In this document: positions 54,004 through 64,000 of the stretch, piece by piece | How positions within the stretch are numbered: the stretch's first letter is position 1 | Layout of the letters: each line of letters begins with the position of its first letter | NCBI RefSeq assembly: GCF_000300815.1 | Contig: NZ_AMRX01000006.1 | Coordinates: 806,001-870,000 of the forward strand | From: Gayadomonas joobiniege G7 | GTDB lineage: Bacteria > Pseudomonadota > Gammaproteobacteria > Enterobacterales > Alteromonadaceae | Length of the DNA: 64,000 nt | Direction: 5' to 3' | Program-made: the position numbers and the translations under genes | Notes under the pieces: generated by a model | Seen by the model: only the letters and a program-made list of their open reading frames with translations | Databases searched by the model: none | What the model was told of the DNA's origin: nothing

Positions 54004-57000
54004 TTAAGATGGCAACATTGTATCGCAATGTCGCGCTAACAACATCAATTCGCGTAAAACCACCGAAAATTTAGCAAACTCATGATTTTGTCCGGCTTTA
54101 AAGTCTGACAATAAATGCTGCCAACGCTCAATCGCATGTTGATTTTTATCGCCCCATTCTTCGATTAACTCAATTGCAGAACAGTCTTTATCACACGACT
54201 TTAATACCACTTGAGTCAGCACTTTACGCTGACTATCTAACTCTTCTCTATAGGCAGCTCGAGCTAACGCTTGCCAATGGTTAGTTACATTCTGATTATT
54301 AATTTGCTCTAAAAACCAGTCCAGCTGCATATAACCGCCCAGTTGATAATAAATACCAGCAACCAAGTCTAGTGGGCGTTTATTTTGGTCCGCTACCTCG
54401 GCAATATCCATGACTGAAAATAAAGTGCTAATATTAGATAGGCGGCTAGCAAAGTCTTTATCGACCCCGGCATCAACAAGTGTTTGCGCACGATCTTTAA
54501 GTTTACCCAGTTCATCTTTTGGTAGATATTTAGTCAAGTTTTCACTTAGCTCGTTAAATACAGGGCGATATTTATTAATCGCTTTGCTCACTGAAGGTAA
54601 GTTAGCACGATTACGTAAAAACCAGCGTGTGGCTCGACGCACCGTACGTCGCAATTGGAATAAAGTTTCCAGCTGCGCCTCAGCAGCGACCTTATTGTCC
54701 CATTTTTCTATTTCATGCCATAAATTTTCTAACTCAAAAACATGACTGGCGATGGTGAATGCAATTGCAATTTCGTGCGGCTCGGCCCCCGTTTCGTCTT
54801 GCATTCTAAACACAAAGTTCATGCCCATCAGGTTGACCACCTGATTTGCCACTTCGGTCGCTATCAGTTCACATTTTAATGGATGTGTTTTTATCGCTGT
54901 GTCGTAACCCTCTTGTAACGGTTTAGGAAAATAACGCACCAGAGCTCGGCGAATAAAGGCGTTTGAAGTAACCTTGCTGGTATTAAAACGCTCTTTTAAA
55001 TCCATTTTTGCATAGGCCAGTAACACACATAACTCAGGACGTGTCAGCCCTTTGCCTGCGGATAGACGTTCAGATAACGCCTCTTCGTTAGGTAAAAACT
55101 CAAGCTCTCGGTCAAGCAAACCTTGTTTTTCCAGCGCGTTCATAAATCGTAGTTTTTCTTTCATTTGACTTTCGATTTTATGCTCTGTTACTGACAAAGA
55201 AAGCGTTTGGCGATAACAATCGTCTAGTACAATGCCCGCCACTTCTTGGGTCATCTCGCTAAGCAGTTTATTGCGCTGTTTATTGGTCATTTGCTCATCA
55301 CTGACGATAGAGTTCAGCAAAATCTTTATATTCACTTCTTTATCTGAGCAATCAACGCCACCTACGTTATCAATGAAGTCAGTATTCACACGCACCCCAT
55401 TAGTGGCAGCTTCAATACGACCTAGTTGGGTGCAGCCTAAGTTTCCGCCCTCACCTATAATTTTAAAATTAACTTCTTTACCGTCTATACGAACACTGTC
55501 ATTGGCTCTATCACCAACAGATTCATGAGTCTCTTTAGAAGATTTAATATAGGTGCCGATACCACCATTCCAAAACAAATCCGCTGGCATCTTCAAAATA
55601 AGTCGGATCAACTCATTCGGCGGCAAATTATTTTTGTCGGTACGCAGCATTTTTTGCATGCGCTCATTTAATTTTATCGATTTAGCCGCACGGGAAAAGA
55701 TGGCACCATCTTGACTTAATACATTTTTATCATAATCGCCCCAACCTGAACCAGCTGCAAATAAACGCGCGCGCTCTGCGTAGGATTTTTCAATATCAGG
55801 CTCTGGGTCAATAAATATATGCAAATGGTTAAACGCAGCCAGCAGGCGTGTGTGTTTAGACAATAACATGCCGTTACCAAAAACATCACCAGACATGTCA
55901 CCAACTGCGACACAGGTAAAGTCTGTTGTTTGGCAATCAATGCCTAATTCTCTAAAGTGGCGTTTTACCGACTCCCAAGCGCCACGTGCTGTTATCCCCA
56001 TTTTTTTGTGGTCATAACCAACGCTGCCTCCAGAAGCAAATGCATCTTTCAGCCAAAAATCATATTCTTCGGATATCCCATTTGCGATATCCGAAAAACT
56101 GGCCGTCCCTTTATCCGCCGCCACGACTAAATACGGATCATCATCATCGTATCTTACGACATCTTGCGGATAGACCACTTCACCTTGTTTAATATTATCT
56201 GTGATATCTAATAAGGCACGAATAAAGGTTCGATAACAGGCTTTTCCCTGTTCGATAAATGCGGCTCTGTCGTCGGTTTTAAGCGGCTGCTTACAAACAA
56301 AACCGCCTTTTGCACCAACGGGTAAAATCACTGTGTTTTTTACTTGTTGGGCTTTTACTAAACCTAATACTTCAGTGCGAAAATCTTCTTTACGATCTGA
56401 CCAACGTAACCCGCCACGGGCAACTTTGCCGCCCCTGAGATGAACACCTTCAACTTCTGGTGAATACACATAAATTTCAAACTTGGGCACAGGTTTAGGC
56501 ATATCAGGAATGTCTTGAGGAGACAATTTGAGCGAGATATATGATTTGTACTGACCGTCGCGCCCACGTTGATAAAAGTTAGTGCGCAAAGTAGCTTGGA
56601 TCATAGCCACAAAACGTCGAATAATACGATCATCATCTAGATTTGCCACCGAATCAAGTGCCGCTTCTATTTGTTCTACCAGCTTGTTTTGTTTATTTGT
56701 ATCCAGTTTATCGGTAGGAGAAAAACGGGCTTCAAATAAGTTAACTAATTGCTCTGCTATCTGCGGATAAGTCGCAAAGGTATTTTCGATATAACTTTGG
56801 TTAAAACTCAAGCCAGTTTGCCGCATATAACGTGCATATGCCCTTAAAACTGCTACTTGTCGGCCAATTACGCCGCCCTCTAATACTAAGCGGTTAAACC
56901 CATCATTTTCTAACTTGTTGTACCATACGTCAGCTAGTGCACGCTGAAATAAAGCGCGACTTTCTTTTAAATCCAGCGTAAAACCACCAATGGTCGCCAT

Positions 57001-58851
57001 CGAAAAATCTAGCACCCAATTGGTGGTGCCGTCGGTCGTTTGAATGCGATACGGTCGTTCATCTATGACTCGTAAACCAAAGTTTTCCAGAATTGGTAAA
57101 ATGTCCGATAAATAAATCGGTTTTTCCCGGTGATAGACTTTTAAACGAACTTCCGTGCTCTGATTTTCGTCTTCTTGACCACGGTATAACATCATCTCAA
57201 ACGGCTTTTCGGCCGATAGCGTATCGAGCTTTTCAATGTCAACTAAGGCAGTATTGGGGAGTTCATGCTCTTGATAACTGCGCGGAAACGCACTTTCGTA
57301 TAATGCAGCTAAGCGTTTACCTTTTTCTTCACCAAAATGATGAGTTAAACTACGGATGAGTTTATCTTCCCACGAGCGCACTAACTCAATCATGTTATTT
57401 TGCAGTTCGTGCTCATCAATCTCTACGTTGTTGTTGTCTACCCGCACGGTATAGTGGGTTCGCGCCAATGGTGATTCTGACAAATAAGTATTAAATTCAA
57501 CATATCTGTCGCTACCAAAATAGCTTTGCAACAAACGCTGAGTCTCTTTACGAAGCTGAGTGTTATATCGCTCCCTAGGGACATAAGCGATACAAGAAAA
57601 ATATTTGCCAAAAAGGTCTCTGCGAGTGAATAAACGAGTAGACCCACGTTCTTGCATTTGCAAGATGCCAAACGCAATGCGCCGGATTTGAGCCTCTGTT
57701 GCATATAATAATTCTTCTCGTGGATAACTTTCGAGAATATTTTGCAGCGCTTTATACGGATGTGAACCTTCAACATAATCAGTCGAGGCTAAAATTCGCA
57801 AAGCTTTTTCACATAACAATGGGATATCAAAAATGCTATCGTTATAAAAATCTGATGCAAACAGCCCCATAAACCTATGCTCGCCAATGACGTCACCGTC
57901 ATCAGAAAATATCTTAACACCAAGATATTCCATATAAGCAGGCCGATGAATATGAGATTTTTGATTCGTTTTGCTCGCAACTAAAATATTGTCAGAAAGC
58001 GCTTCTTTTTGTGCACTGACAGGCAATTGTGACAGCTTGCGTTTGTTCTGACCATTTGCTTTTCGCAGCAAACCCAAACCTGTTTCTTTGCAGCGTTCAA
58101 TTATATGATCGCCTTCTACCGCTTTGATATCATATTTACGATAACCCAAAAAGGTAAATTTGTTGTCGGCCATCCACTTCAAAAAAGCATATAAATCTTT
58201 GGCCTCACGTTGCTGTTTTTTATTATTAATACTTTTTACTGAATCAGCTACTTGCAGACACTGATCTTTTAGGGCCTGCCAGTCATCTACAATAATCTCA
58301 ATTTGGCGCAGCACAGTAGTGAGCTCTTTTTTAATTTTGTCGCGGATCTCTAGCTCGGATTGATGATCAATTTCTAATAATAATAGGGTACAAGAGTTTG
58401 CGTCATTTAATTGACCAGCCACATCAAAATCGGCTAAACCGCCGCCATCATCTGTTTGATAGTCAAACGACTGGTATAACATCCAATGGGAATTAACCGA
58501 CAAACGCTCTAAAGCCATTCGCACGGAGCCAACGATAAACGGATGGTTATGACAGACAATTTCTACTATGGTATGAGTACTCTGCCAACCATGTTCAGCT
58601 AAATCTGGATTAAATACGGCAACCTTAGGCAATTTTTCGCGTTCAGATCGGACAAAATTTTTCCAAAGACTTATCGCAGCGCCATACAAGTCACTGTCAC
58701 TGCGGTGCATTAAATCATCACTTGCAGTATCTTTGAATAACAATTTAATAAACTTCTGCACTAAAATGGCTTTTTCGGCAGTCATTTTATTTGCGACGAG
58801 CGCTTGGATATTATCCAGGATCACAGAAAGTTGCTTATTAACGCCTGTCAT
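54004..58851 (-). CDS. gdhB: NAD-specific glutamate dehydrogenase, large (180 kDa) type
   Basis: A 1615-residue catabolic enzyme converting glutamate to 2-oxoglutarate and ammonia. Long N-terminal regulatory regions (about 1-700, ACT-like parts) precede the dehydrogenase core with [13 protein letters not shown] (substrate lysine) and the NAD-binding [20 protein letters not shown]. The C-terminal domain is helical. I start at the ATG at 58851. It ends 10 bases before the pyrD start region. The symbol follows use in Pseudomonas. Confidence 0.93.
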   Translation of the reverse strand: MTGVNKQLSVILDNIQALVANKMTAEKAILVQKFIKLLFKDTASDDLMHRSDSDLYGAAISLWKNFVRSEREKLPKVAVFNPDLAEHGWQSTHTIVEIVCHNHPFIVGSVRMALERLSVNSHWMLYQSFDYQTDDGGGLADFDVAGQLNDANSCTLLLLEIDHQSELEIRDKIKKELTTVLRQIEIIVDDWQALKDQCLQVADSVKSINNKKQQREAKDLYAFLKWMADNKFTFLGYRKYDIKAVEGDHIIERCKETGLGLLRKANGQNKRKLSQLPVSAQKEALSDNILVASKTNQKSHIHRPAYMEYLGVKIFSDDGDVIGEHRFMGLFASDFYNDSIFDIPLLCEKALRILASTDYVEGSHPYKALQNILESYPREELLYATEAQIRRIAFGILQMQERGSTRLFTRRDLFGKYFSCIAYVPRERYNTQLRKETQRLLQSYFGSDRYVEFNTYLSESPLARTHYTVRVDNNNVEIDEHELQNNMIELVRSWEDKLIRSLTHHFGEEKGKRLAALYESAFPRSYQEHELPNTALVDIEKLDTLSAEKPFEMMLYRGQEDENQSTEVRLKVYHREKPIYLSDILPILENFGLRVIDERPYRIQTTDGTTNWVLDFSMATIGGFTLDLKESRALFQRALADVWYNKLENDGFNRLVLEGGVIGRQVAVLRAYARYMRQTGLSFNQSYIENTFATYPQIAEQLVNLFEARFSPTDKLDTNKQNKLVEQIEAALDSVANLDDDRIIRRFVAMIQATLRTNFYQRGRDGQYKSYISLKLSPQDIPDMPKPVPKFEIYVYSPEVEGVHLRGGKVARGGLRWSDRKEDFRTEVLGLVKAQQVKNTVILPVGAKGGFVCKQPLKTDDRAAFIEQGKACYRTFIRALLDITDNIKQGEVVYPQDVVRYDDDDPYLVVAADKGTASFSDIANGISEEYDFWLKDAFASGGSVGYDHKKMGITARGAWESVKRHFRELGIDCQTTDFTCVAVGDMSGDVFGNGMLLSKHTRLLAAFNHLHIFIDPEPDIEKSYAERARLFAAGSGWGDYDKNVLSQDGAIFSRAAKSIKLNERMQKMLRTDKNNLPPNELIRLILKMPADLFWNGGIGTYIKSSKETHESVGDRANDSVRIDGKEVNFKIIGEGGNLGCTQLGRIEAATNGVRVNTDFIDNVGGVDCSDKEVNIKILLNSIVSDEQMTNKQRNKLLSEMTQEVAGIVLDDCYRQTLSLSVTEHKIESQMKEKLRFMNALEKQGLLDRELEFLPNEEALSERLSAGKGLTRPELCVLLAYAKMDLKERFNTSKVTSNAFIRRALVRYFPKPLQEGYDTAIKTHPLKCELIATEVANQVVNLMGMNFVFRMQDETGAEPHEIAIAFTIASHVFELENLWHEIEKWDNKVAAEAQLETLFQLRRTVRRATRWFLRNRANLPSVSKAINKYRPVFNELSENLTKYLPKDELGKLKDRAQTLVDAGVDKDFASRLSNISTLFSVMDIAEVADQNKRPLDLVAGIYYQLGGYMQLDWFLEQINNQNVTNHWQALARAAYREELDSQRKVLTQVVLKSCDKDCSAIELIEEWGDKNQHAIERWQHLLSDFKAGQNHEFAKFSVVLRELMLLARHCDTMLPS

Positions 58852-58984
58852 ATAATGGGTCCTTTTCAAATTAGGGTTAACTCAAATATCTTCCGCTAAG
58901 ATCGTTAGATATTTTTTATTAACATCAGATTAGCAAAAGATATTCTATTTGGTAAAGTTATTAAGTGAAGAATAGCGATTAGGA

Positions 58985-60310
58985 TCAAGAATTTACCAAA
59001 CAATAACCAGGGCCTTGAACCGATTGATAATAATCAGCACAGATCCAATGCCCAAGCGCAGCAACCAGTTGGCCTTGATAAAATAGGTAAGGTATTGACG
59101 AACGCTGCCAGACAGGAATTTGATACTCTTGCCACAGCTTTTTTAGCGTACGTGAATGTTTGCGCCCTTGTGGCCGACAACTCAAGGAAGATGGCAACTG
59201 GTATTTAATGATCATATCAGCTAGCGGAACCATCAACTTAATATGGCCGCTGTTTTCAGAAAAATCTAGTTGGGCGGTTTGTCCGTCACTCAAACAAAAG
59301 GGCTCGGACGCCGCATGCTGCTGCTTTGTACGAGCAAAAAATTCCAATTGCCGTTGTGACAAAAAATATAACGAATCCTGATAGCGGCGAACTTGGCCAC
59401 CCGACACGACTAACTCAGGCTGGGCGTCCGGTTTAGCTGTCTGCATAGCCAGAAGCTGCTGCATTTGTTGGAAAGACGGCATTAATGGCTGAAACTGTAA
59501 CAGCCAATAACGCAACAAATTAAATTGCCGATGTTCAGCCAGTTGAACCAGCTGGTTCAGATCCAACTGCCGACCTTTTATACAGCGTTCAGCATCCATT
59601 TGGGCCATGTCTTGAGCGAGTTCATTTTGCATCCGGCAGAGATCGGCACTGCGCGCAACGCACTCGCTAAAACCCGGCCACCGCGATTCGATCGTGGGTA
59701 AGATTTGCTGACGCAAAAAATTGCGATCAAACTGAAGATCTTGGTTGCTTTCATCCTCAATCCAATGCAATCGATGAGCTTTCGCATAAGCAATGATGCG
59801 TCGTCTTTTTATTTTAAGCAGAGGCCGCCAAATCGTCTGTCCGTACTGATTGCACGAAATGGCTTGCATCCCGGCTAATCCTGCAGGCCCACTGCCCCGC
59901 TTTAATCGCAACAAAAATGTTTCGGCTTGATCATCCAGATGCTGACCTGTCGTTAACACATCAGCCGGCGATACAATTTGTTTAAACGCTTGATACCTTG
60001 CATCTCTTGCCAGTTGTTCAAGTGATTGACGGCTGGTTTTTTTTATCTGTACTTGCTGGCAATGTAATGGAATAGCTAATGATTTACAAAACTGCTGGCA
60101 GAAAGTTTGCCATTGCTGCGCATTATCACTTAAACCGTGATTCACATGGATGGCACGGATCTTGAGCTCTGGTTTGTTTGCATTTAGCACAGATAAACAA
60201 TGTAATAAAACAACAGAATCAATACCCCCACTCAAACCAACGTATACAACAGGCGGTTGAGCAAAACGGTTTAAAAAAGATTCTAGTTCAGCAACAGAGA
60301 TCAGCGCCAT
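58985..60310 (-). CDS. tilS: tRNA(Ile)-lysidine synthetase
   Basis: TilS turns C34 of tRNA-Ile(CAU) into lysidine, so that it reads AUA. The 441-residue product has the PP-loop YVGLSGGIDSVVLLHCLSVL, HVNHGLSDNAQQW and the TGQHLDDQAETFLLRLKRGS region, with TilS-type C-terminal domains. I start at the ATG at 60310; the frame runs up to 60352, but that part overlaps the accA terminator hairpin. Confidence 0.94.
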   Translation of the reverse strand: MALISVAELESFLNRFAQPPVVYVGLSGGIDSVVLLHCLSVLNANKPELKIRAIHVNHGLSDNAQQWQTFCQQFCKSLAIPLHCQQVQIKKTSRQSLEQLARDARYQAFKQIVSPADVLTTGQHLDDQAETFLLRLKRGSGPAGLAGMQAISCNQYGQTIWRPLLKIKRRRIIAYAKAHRLHWIEDESNQDLQFDRNFLRQQILPTIESRWPGFSECVARSADLCRMQNELAQDMAQMDAERCIKGRQLDLNQLVQLAEHRQFNLLRYWLLQFQPLMPSFQQMQQLLAMQTAKPDAQPELVVSGGQVRRYQDSLYFLSQRQLEFFARTKQQHAASEPFCLSDGQTAQLDFSENSGHIKLMVPLADMIIKYQLPSSLSCRPQGRKHSRTLKKLWQEYQIPVWQRSSIPYLFYQGQLVAALGHWICADYYQSVQGPGYCLVNS

Positions 60311-60333
60311 GTGGTTTATATTTCGGAAGGCAT

Positions 60334-60362
60334 AATAAAGCCGGTCAGACACCGGCTTTATT
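60334..60362 (-). terminator. Terminator between accA and tilS
   Basis: AATAAAGCCGGT pairs with ACCGGCTTTATT as a perfect 12-bp stem with a CAGAC loop. It lies just beyond the accA stop codon and before the tilS start. Confidence 0.9.
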
Positions 60363-60369
60363 CAAAAGC

Positions 60370-61329
60370 TTAACAATAACCAAAAGCCAACAGCTTTTGG
60401 TATCTTTGTTCTAATAAGGTATCTTTATCTTGCGCATTCAGAGCATCTAATTGATTTTGAATGACTGCTTTTAAATTTTCAGCCATTAATTCTAAATCTC
60501 TGTGCGCGCCACCTAAAGGCTCATCTACGATATCATCAATGAGCTTAAGCTCTTTTAATCGTGGTGCGGTAATGCCCATAGCTTCAGCAGCTTGTTCTGC
60601 TTTTTCGGCAGATTTCCATAAAATAGAAGCACAGCCTTCTGGAGAGATAACCGAATAAGTGCTGTATTGCAACATATTCACTTTATCGCCAACCCCAATC
60701 GCCAAAGCACCACCTGAACCACCTTCACCAATTACGGTGCAAATGACAGGCACATTTAAACGAGACATCACTTTAAGATTTTTGGCAATGGCTTCACTTT
60801 GACCACGCTCTTCTGCACCTACCCCTGGATAAGCCCCTGGGGTATCAATAAAAGTGATCACAGGCATGTTAAAACGTTCTGCAAATTCCATTAAACGAAG
60901 TGCTTTACGATAGCCTTCTGGGCGGGGCATCCCAAAATTACGTCTAATTTTTTCAGCGGTGTCACGGCCTTTCTGGTGGCCAATCACGACAACAGGCTGA
61001 CCATTAAAGCGCGCAGTCCCACAAACAATAGCAGGGTCGTTTGCATAAGCACGGTCACCAGCCATTTCGTCAAATTCGGTAAAAATTCTGCGGATATAAT
61101 CCAAAGTATAAGGGCGTTGTGGGTGACGCGCCATTTGCGCTATCTGCCAAGCACCTAAATTAGCAAAAATCTTCTCAGACATTTCTTTACTTTTTTGCTC
61201 TAGGCGATTGATCTCTTCTTCGATATCCAAATTAAGATCACCACTAGTTTTGGCAACATTTTTTAATTCTTCAATTTTGGATTCCAATTCTGCAATTGGC
61301 TGTTCAAATTCCAGGAAACTTAAACTCAT
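60370..61329 (-). CDS. accA: Acetyl-CoA carboxylase carboxyltransferase subunit alpha
   Basis: Transfers carboxyl from biotin to acetyl-CoA with AccD in fatty acid synthesis. At 319 residues it matches E. coli AccA. Typical segments are [40 protein letters not shown] and [18 protein letters not shown]. It lies 35 bases downstream of dnaE, the conserved order. Confidence 0.98.
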   Translation of the reverse strand: MSLSFLEFEQPIAELESKIEELKNVAKTSGDLNLDIEEEINRLEQKSKEMSEKIFANLGAWQIAQMARHPQRPYTLDYIRRIFTEFDEMAGDRAYANDPAIVCGTARFNGQPVVVIGHQKGRDTAEKIRRNFGMPRPEGYRKALRLMEFAERFNMPVITFIDTPGAYPGVGAEERGQSEAIAKNLKVMSRLNVPVICTVIGEGGSGGALAIGVGDKVNMLQYSTYSVISPEGCASILWKSAEKAEQAAEAMGITAPRLKELKLIDDIVDEPLGGAHRDLELMAENLKAVIQNQLDALNAQDKDTLLEQRYQKLLAFGYC

Positions 61330-61364
61330 TTATCTATATCTGCCCTGTTCAGTTAAATATTTTG

Positions 61365-64000
61365 TTAAAAATTAAGTGTAACATTATTTTCACCTAACAT
61401 ATTGCGCAAATCATACAGCAAATTATCATCCGGTGTCACATTCCAATTTACCCCAGCTTTAATTTTAGTGCTGGCGCGAGCCCCTTTATAATCAAAAATA
61501 ATTGGAGTAACCCCTTGATTGTAAGGTGTTATTTTATCTTTAAGCTGCTCCACTTGGATTTCATCTAAAGTTTTTTCGTCAACCGATATTTGTACACTTT
61601 TAGCATGTTTTTCACGTAATGAAACCAAAGAATGCGCACTTTTAGCTGTCATGCTCAAACCACCGCTAAAGTCATCTGGTTCAACTGGACCACTCACAAC
61701 AATTATTTGATCTTTAACTAAGAGCGCTTCATGTTCATCAAACATATCGGCAAAAAACCTGACATCAATACGGCCGCTTTTATCATCCAAGGTAATAATT
61801 GCCCAGCGCCGACCACTGCGTTTGTTCACCATGCTTTTAACGTCTATGATTAATCCGGCAGTAGACACACTATCGTCGCGCCGAGTTGGCACAAGTTCAT
61901 GGATTCGACTGCGCACATAATGCTTGAGTTCATCACGGTAACGGTTAATTGGATGGCCGGTTAAATATAACCCTAACGTTTCTTTTTCGGCATCTAACCA
62001 AACTTGCTCTGGCCAAGGTGTGACTTTTTCAAACGCATTTTGCACTTCGTCTGGTTCAGTTGTTAACAGACCAAATAAGTCCGTTTGCCCAGCCAGTTGA
62101 TTTTTAGCATGTTGCTCGGCCGCTTTCATGGCAGTATTTAACGATGCCATAATTGACGCTCGGTGCGGACCAAGGTTGTCCATCGCCCCTGCTTGCACCA
62201 ACTTCTCTAAAACTCTACGGTTAATACGCTTTAGATCCACACGGGCACAAAAATCGAATAAGTCTTTAAATGCGCCACCATTTTGGCGCGCTTCGATAAT
62301 GGCTTCTATCGGCCCTTCACCCACCCCTTTAATGGCACCAATGCCATATACAATTTCACCTTCGTCGTTCACGCTGAATTTGTATTGCCCTTGATTAACG
62401 TCAGGCGGACAAATTTTGAGCCTCATGCGCTCGCATTCGTCGACCAAGGTGACCACTTTGTCTGTATTGTCCATATCGGCAGACATTACAGCCGCCATAA
62501 ATTCAGCAGGATGATGTGTTTTTAACCATAAGGTTTGATAAGAAACCAGTGCGTAAGCCGCAGAGTGCGATTTGTTAAAACCATAACCGGCAAATTTTTC
62601 TACCAGGTCAAAGATCTTCATTGCCAAATCGGGATCTATATTGTTATTTTTAGCCCCTTCAGCAAACGTTGACCTCTGTTTCGCCATTTCTTCGGGTTTC
62701 TTTTTACCCATTGCACGACGCAATAAATCGGCTCCCCCCAGAGAATAACCCGCCATCACCTGAGCAATCTGCATGACCTGCTCTTGGTATAAAATGATAC
62801 CGTATGTCGGTTCTAAAATGGGTTTTAAACATTCGTGCTGATATTCGGCGTCTGGATAAGAAATTTCTTCCCGGCCCCGTTTACGATCTATAAAGTTATC
62901 AACCATACCTGATTGTAATGGTCCAGGCCTAAATAATGCGACCAATGCAATCATGTCTTCAAAACAATCTGGCTGTAGACGTTTAATCAAGTCTTTCATG
63001 CCACGTGATTCAAGCTGAAAGACGGCGGTTGTTTGATATTTTTTAAGTGTTATAAAACTTTCTTTGTCGTCTAATTCTATCGCGTTGATATCAACGAGTG
63101 GTTGATTGGTCTTGGCTAACTTTTCATTCGCCATATCAATCGCCCACTGCATTATGGTCAGGGTACGTAAACCCAAAAAGTCAAATTTAACTAAGCCTGC
63201 AGTTTCAACATCGTTTTTATCAAATTGTGTGACTGGCTGTTTACCTTCAGAATCGCAATACAAGGGCGCAAAATCAGTAATTGTTGTTGGTGATATAACT
63301 ACGCCCCCAGCATGTTTACCCGCGTTTCGCGTTGTCCCTTCTAAAATTCTCGCCATATCAATTAATGCACGAACTTCTTCATCGGCATCGTATAACTCAA
63401 CCAATCTAGGTTCGTTATCAAAGGCTTTTTGCAGTGTCATGCCCGGATCGGCAGGGATCAATTTTGATATACGATCAACAAAACCAAATGGGTGACCAAG
63501 CACTCGACCAACATCCCGCACCGCCGCTTTGGCCGCCATGGTTCCAAACGTAATGATCTGAGACACGGCATCACGGCCATATAGTTCGGCAACATGATCA
63601 ATCACCTCGTCCCGCCTGTCCATGCAAAAATCGATATCAAAATCTGGCATTGAAACCCGCTCAGGGTTCAAAAATCGCTCAAATAGTAAATCAAACTCCA
63701 ATGGGTCGAGATCGGTTATTTTTAACGCATAAGCAACCAGGGAGCCGGCTCCTGAACCTCTTCCGGGTCCAACAGGGATGTTATTGTCTTTACTCCACTG
63801 AATAAACTCCATTACAATCAAAAAATAACCAGGAAATCCCATCTGGTTAATACAGTCAAGTTCTATCTGTAAGCGCTCATCATATTCCGGCCGTTTTTCA
63901 GCACGCTCTTTTTCGTCTTTAAATAAAAACTCTAATCTTTCTTCTAAACCTTCGCGCGAAACTTTAACTAAATAGTCGGCTTCGCTAAGTCCATCCGTTG
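61365..64000 (-). CDS. dnaE: DNA polymerase III alpha subunit (5' part beyond window)
   Basis: The replicative polymerase. About 878 residues are visible and the frame is open to the right edge, so the N-terminal PHP domain lies outside. The palm segment [20 protein letters not shown] and the catalytic aspartates in [17 protein letters not shown] are present. Fingers, the helix-hairpin-helix, and an OB-fold region near residue 700 ([20 protein letters not shown]) follow. Confidence 0.98.
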   Translation of the reverse strand, partial: TDGLSEADYLVKVSREGLEERLEFLFKDEKERAEKRPEYDERLQIELDCINQMGFPGYFLIVMEFIQWSKDNNIPVGPGRGSGAGSLVAYALKITDLDPLEFDLLFERFLNPERVSMPDFDIDFCMDRRDEVIDHVAELYGRDAVSQIITFGTMAAKAAVRDVGRVLGHPFGFVDRISKLIPADPGMTLQKAFDNEPRLVELYDADEEVRALIDMARILEGTTRNAGKHAGGVVISPTTITDFAPLYCDSEGKQPVTQFDKNDVETAGLVKFDFLGLRTLTIMQWAIDMANEKLAKTNQPLVDINAIELDDKESFITLKKYQTTAVFQLESRGMKDLIKRLQPDCFEDMIALVALFRPGPLQSGMVDNFIDRKRGREEISYPDAEYQHECLKPILEPTYGIILYQEQVMQIAQVMAGYSLGGADLLRRAMGKKKPEEMAKQRSTFAEGAKNNNIDPDLAMKIFDLVEKFAGYGFNKSHSAAYALVSYQTLWLKTHHPAEFMAAVMSADMDNTDKVVTLVDECERMRLKICPPDVNQGQYKFSVNDEGEIVYGIGAIKGVGEGPIEAIIEARQNGGAFKDLFDFCARVDLKRINRRVLEKLVQAGAMDNLGPHRASIMASLNTAMKAAEQHAKNQLAGQTDLFGLLTTEPDEVQNAFEKVTPWPEQVWLDAEKETLGLYLTGHPINRYRDELKHYVRSRIHELVPTRRDDSVSTAGLIIDVKSMVNKRSGRRWAIITLDDKSGRIDVRFFADMFDEHEALLVKDQIIVVSGPVEPDDFSGGLSMTAKSAHSLVSLREKHAKSVQISVDEKTLDEIQVEQLKDKITPYNQGVTPIIFDYKGARASTKIKAGVNWNVTPDDNLLYDLRNMLGENNVTLNF

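Noticed and set aside
60311-60352. Longer tilS reading from 60352
   Set aside because: It would start inside the accA terminator hairpin; the ATG at 60310 begins the conserved protein.

Overview
The window looks like a chromosomal segment of a marine gammaproteobacterium of the Alteromonadales, with low-to-moderate GC (roughly 40% by eye). Evidence is the conserved housekeeping layout: thrS-infC-rpmI-rplT-pheS-pheT-ihfA with an AUU-started infC, a Lon-like protease beside fabA, rnd/yejK/yejL/yejM, zapC-pyrD, the giant NAD-dependent glutamate dehydrogenase and dnaE-accA-tilS. The genus cannot be fixed from the sequence alone.

Layout. 1-1.98 kb: end of a membrane protein gene and proS. 1.9-8.4 kb: an accessory block, all on the minus strand. 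It holds a three-gene ABC-ATPase/middle-component/HNH defence-type operon (ABC-3C), a DUF4410-type lipoprotein cassette cut in two by a complete IS66 element with a perfect 8-bp target duplication, the attC site of that cassette on the far side of the IS, and a small frameshifted ORF. 8.4-26.5 kb: housekeeping genes (rimO, gshB, ihfA, pheTS, rplT, rpmI, infC, thrS, lonH-like, fabA, rnd, yejKLM), with a 62-bp tandem hairpin repeat between gshB and ihfA.

26.55-36.12 kb: a genomic island at tRNA-Pro(GGG), bounded by the tRNA 3' half (26586-26632) and a diverged copy of it (36078-36123). Its genes are almost all on the minus strand and several are followed by attC sites, so it is a cassette array without an integron integrase in view. 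Two long repeats recur in it, here called H (127 bp, 29324 and 35675) and T (about 86-112 bp, 26831 and 29651). Between the two modules lies the C-terminal remnant of a phage-type tyrosine integrase (29454-29639). This suggests two related elements integrated in tandem at the same tRNA, followed by decay. Cargo includes two proteins with HEPN-type R-x4-H motifs, an AbiC-like two-helix membrane protein, a PD-(D/E)XK NucS-like nuclease, a free-standing EF-Tu domain-3 homologue, a lipoprotein, and a translationally coupled pair consisting of a second YejK/NdpA-type nucleoid protein and a two-helix membrane protein.

36.2-64 kb: a coiled-coil membrane protein, a DUF417-glutaredoxin pair facing an AraC-type regulator, a secreted SNase-like nuclease, a flavin-dependent tryptophan-halogenase family protein, topA, a 1.66-kb-residue Ig-repeat lipoprotein, a DAACS symporter, an RsmB/NOP-type rRNA methyltransferase, a Nif3/YbgI protein, zapC, pyrD, gdhB, tilS, accA and the 3' part of dnaE, which runs off the window.

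The strongest candidates for undescribed biology are the NdpA-like/membrane protein pair (29866-32108), the EF-Tu domain-3 cassette (33890-34231), and the H repeat, which stops exactly at a GTTA crossover-like point and carries a near-consensus promoter. All family assignments rest on motif recognition by eye; no database search was run.
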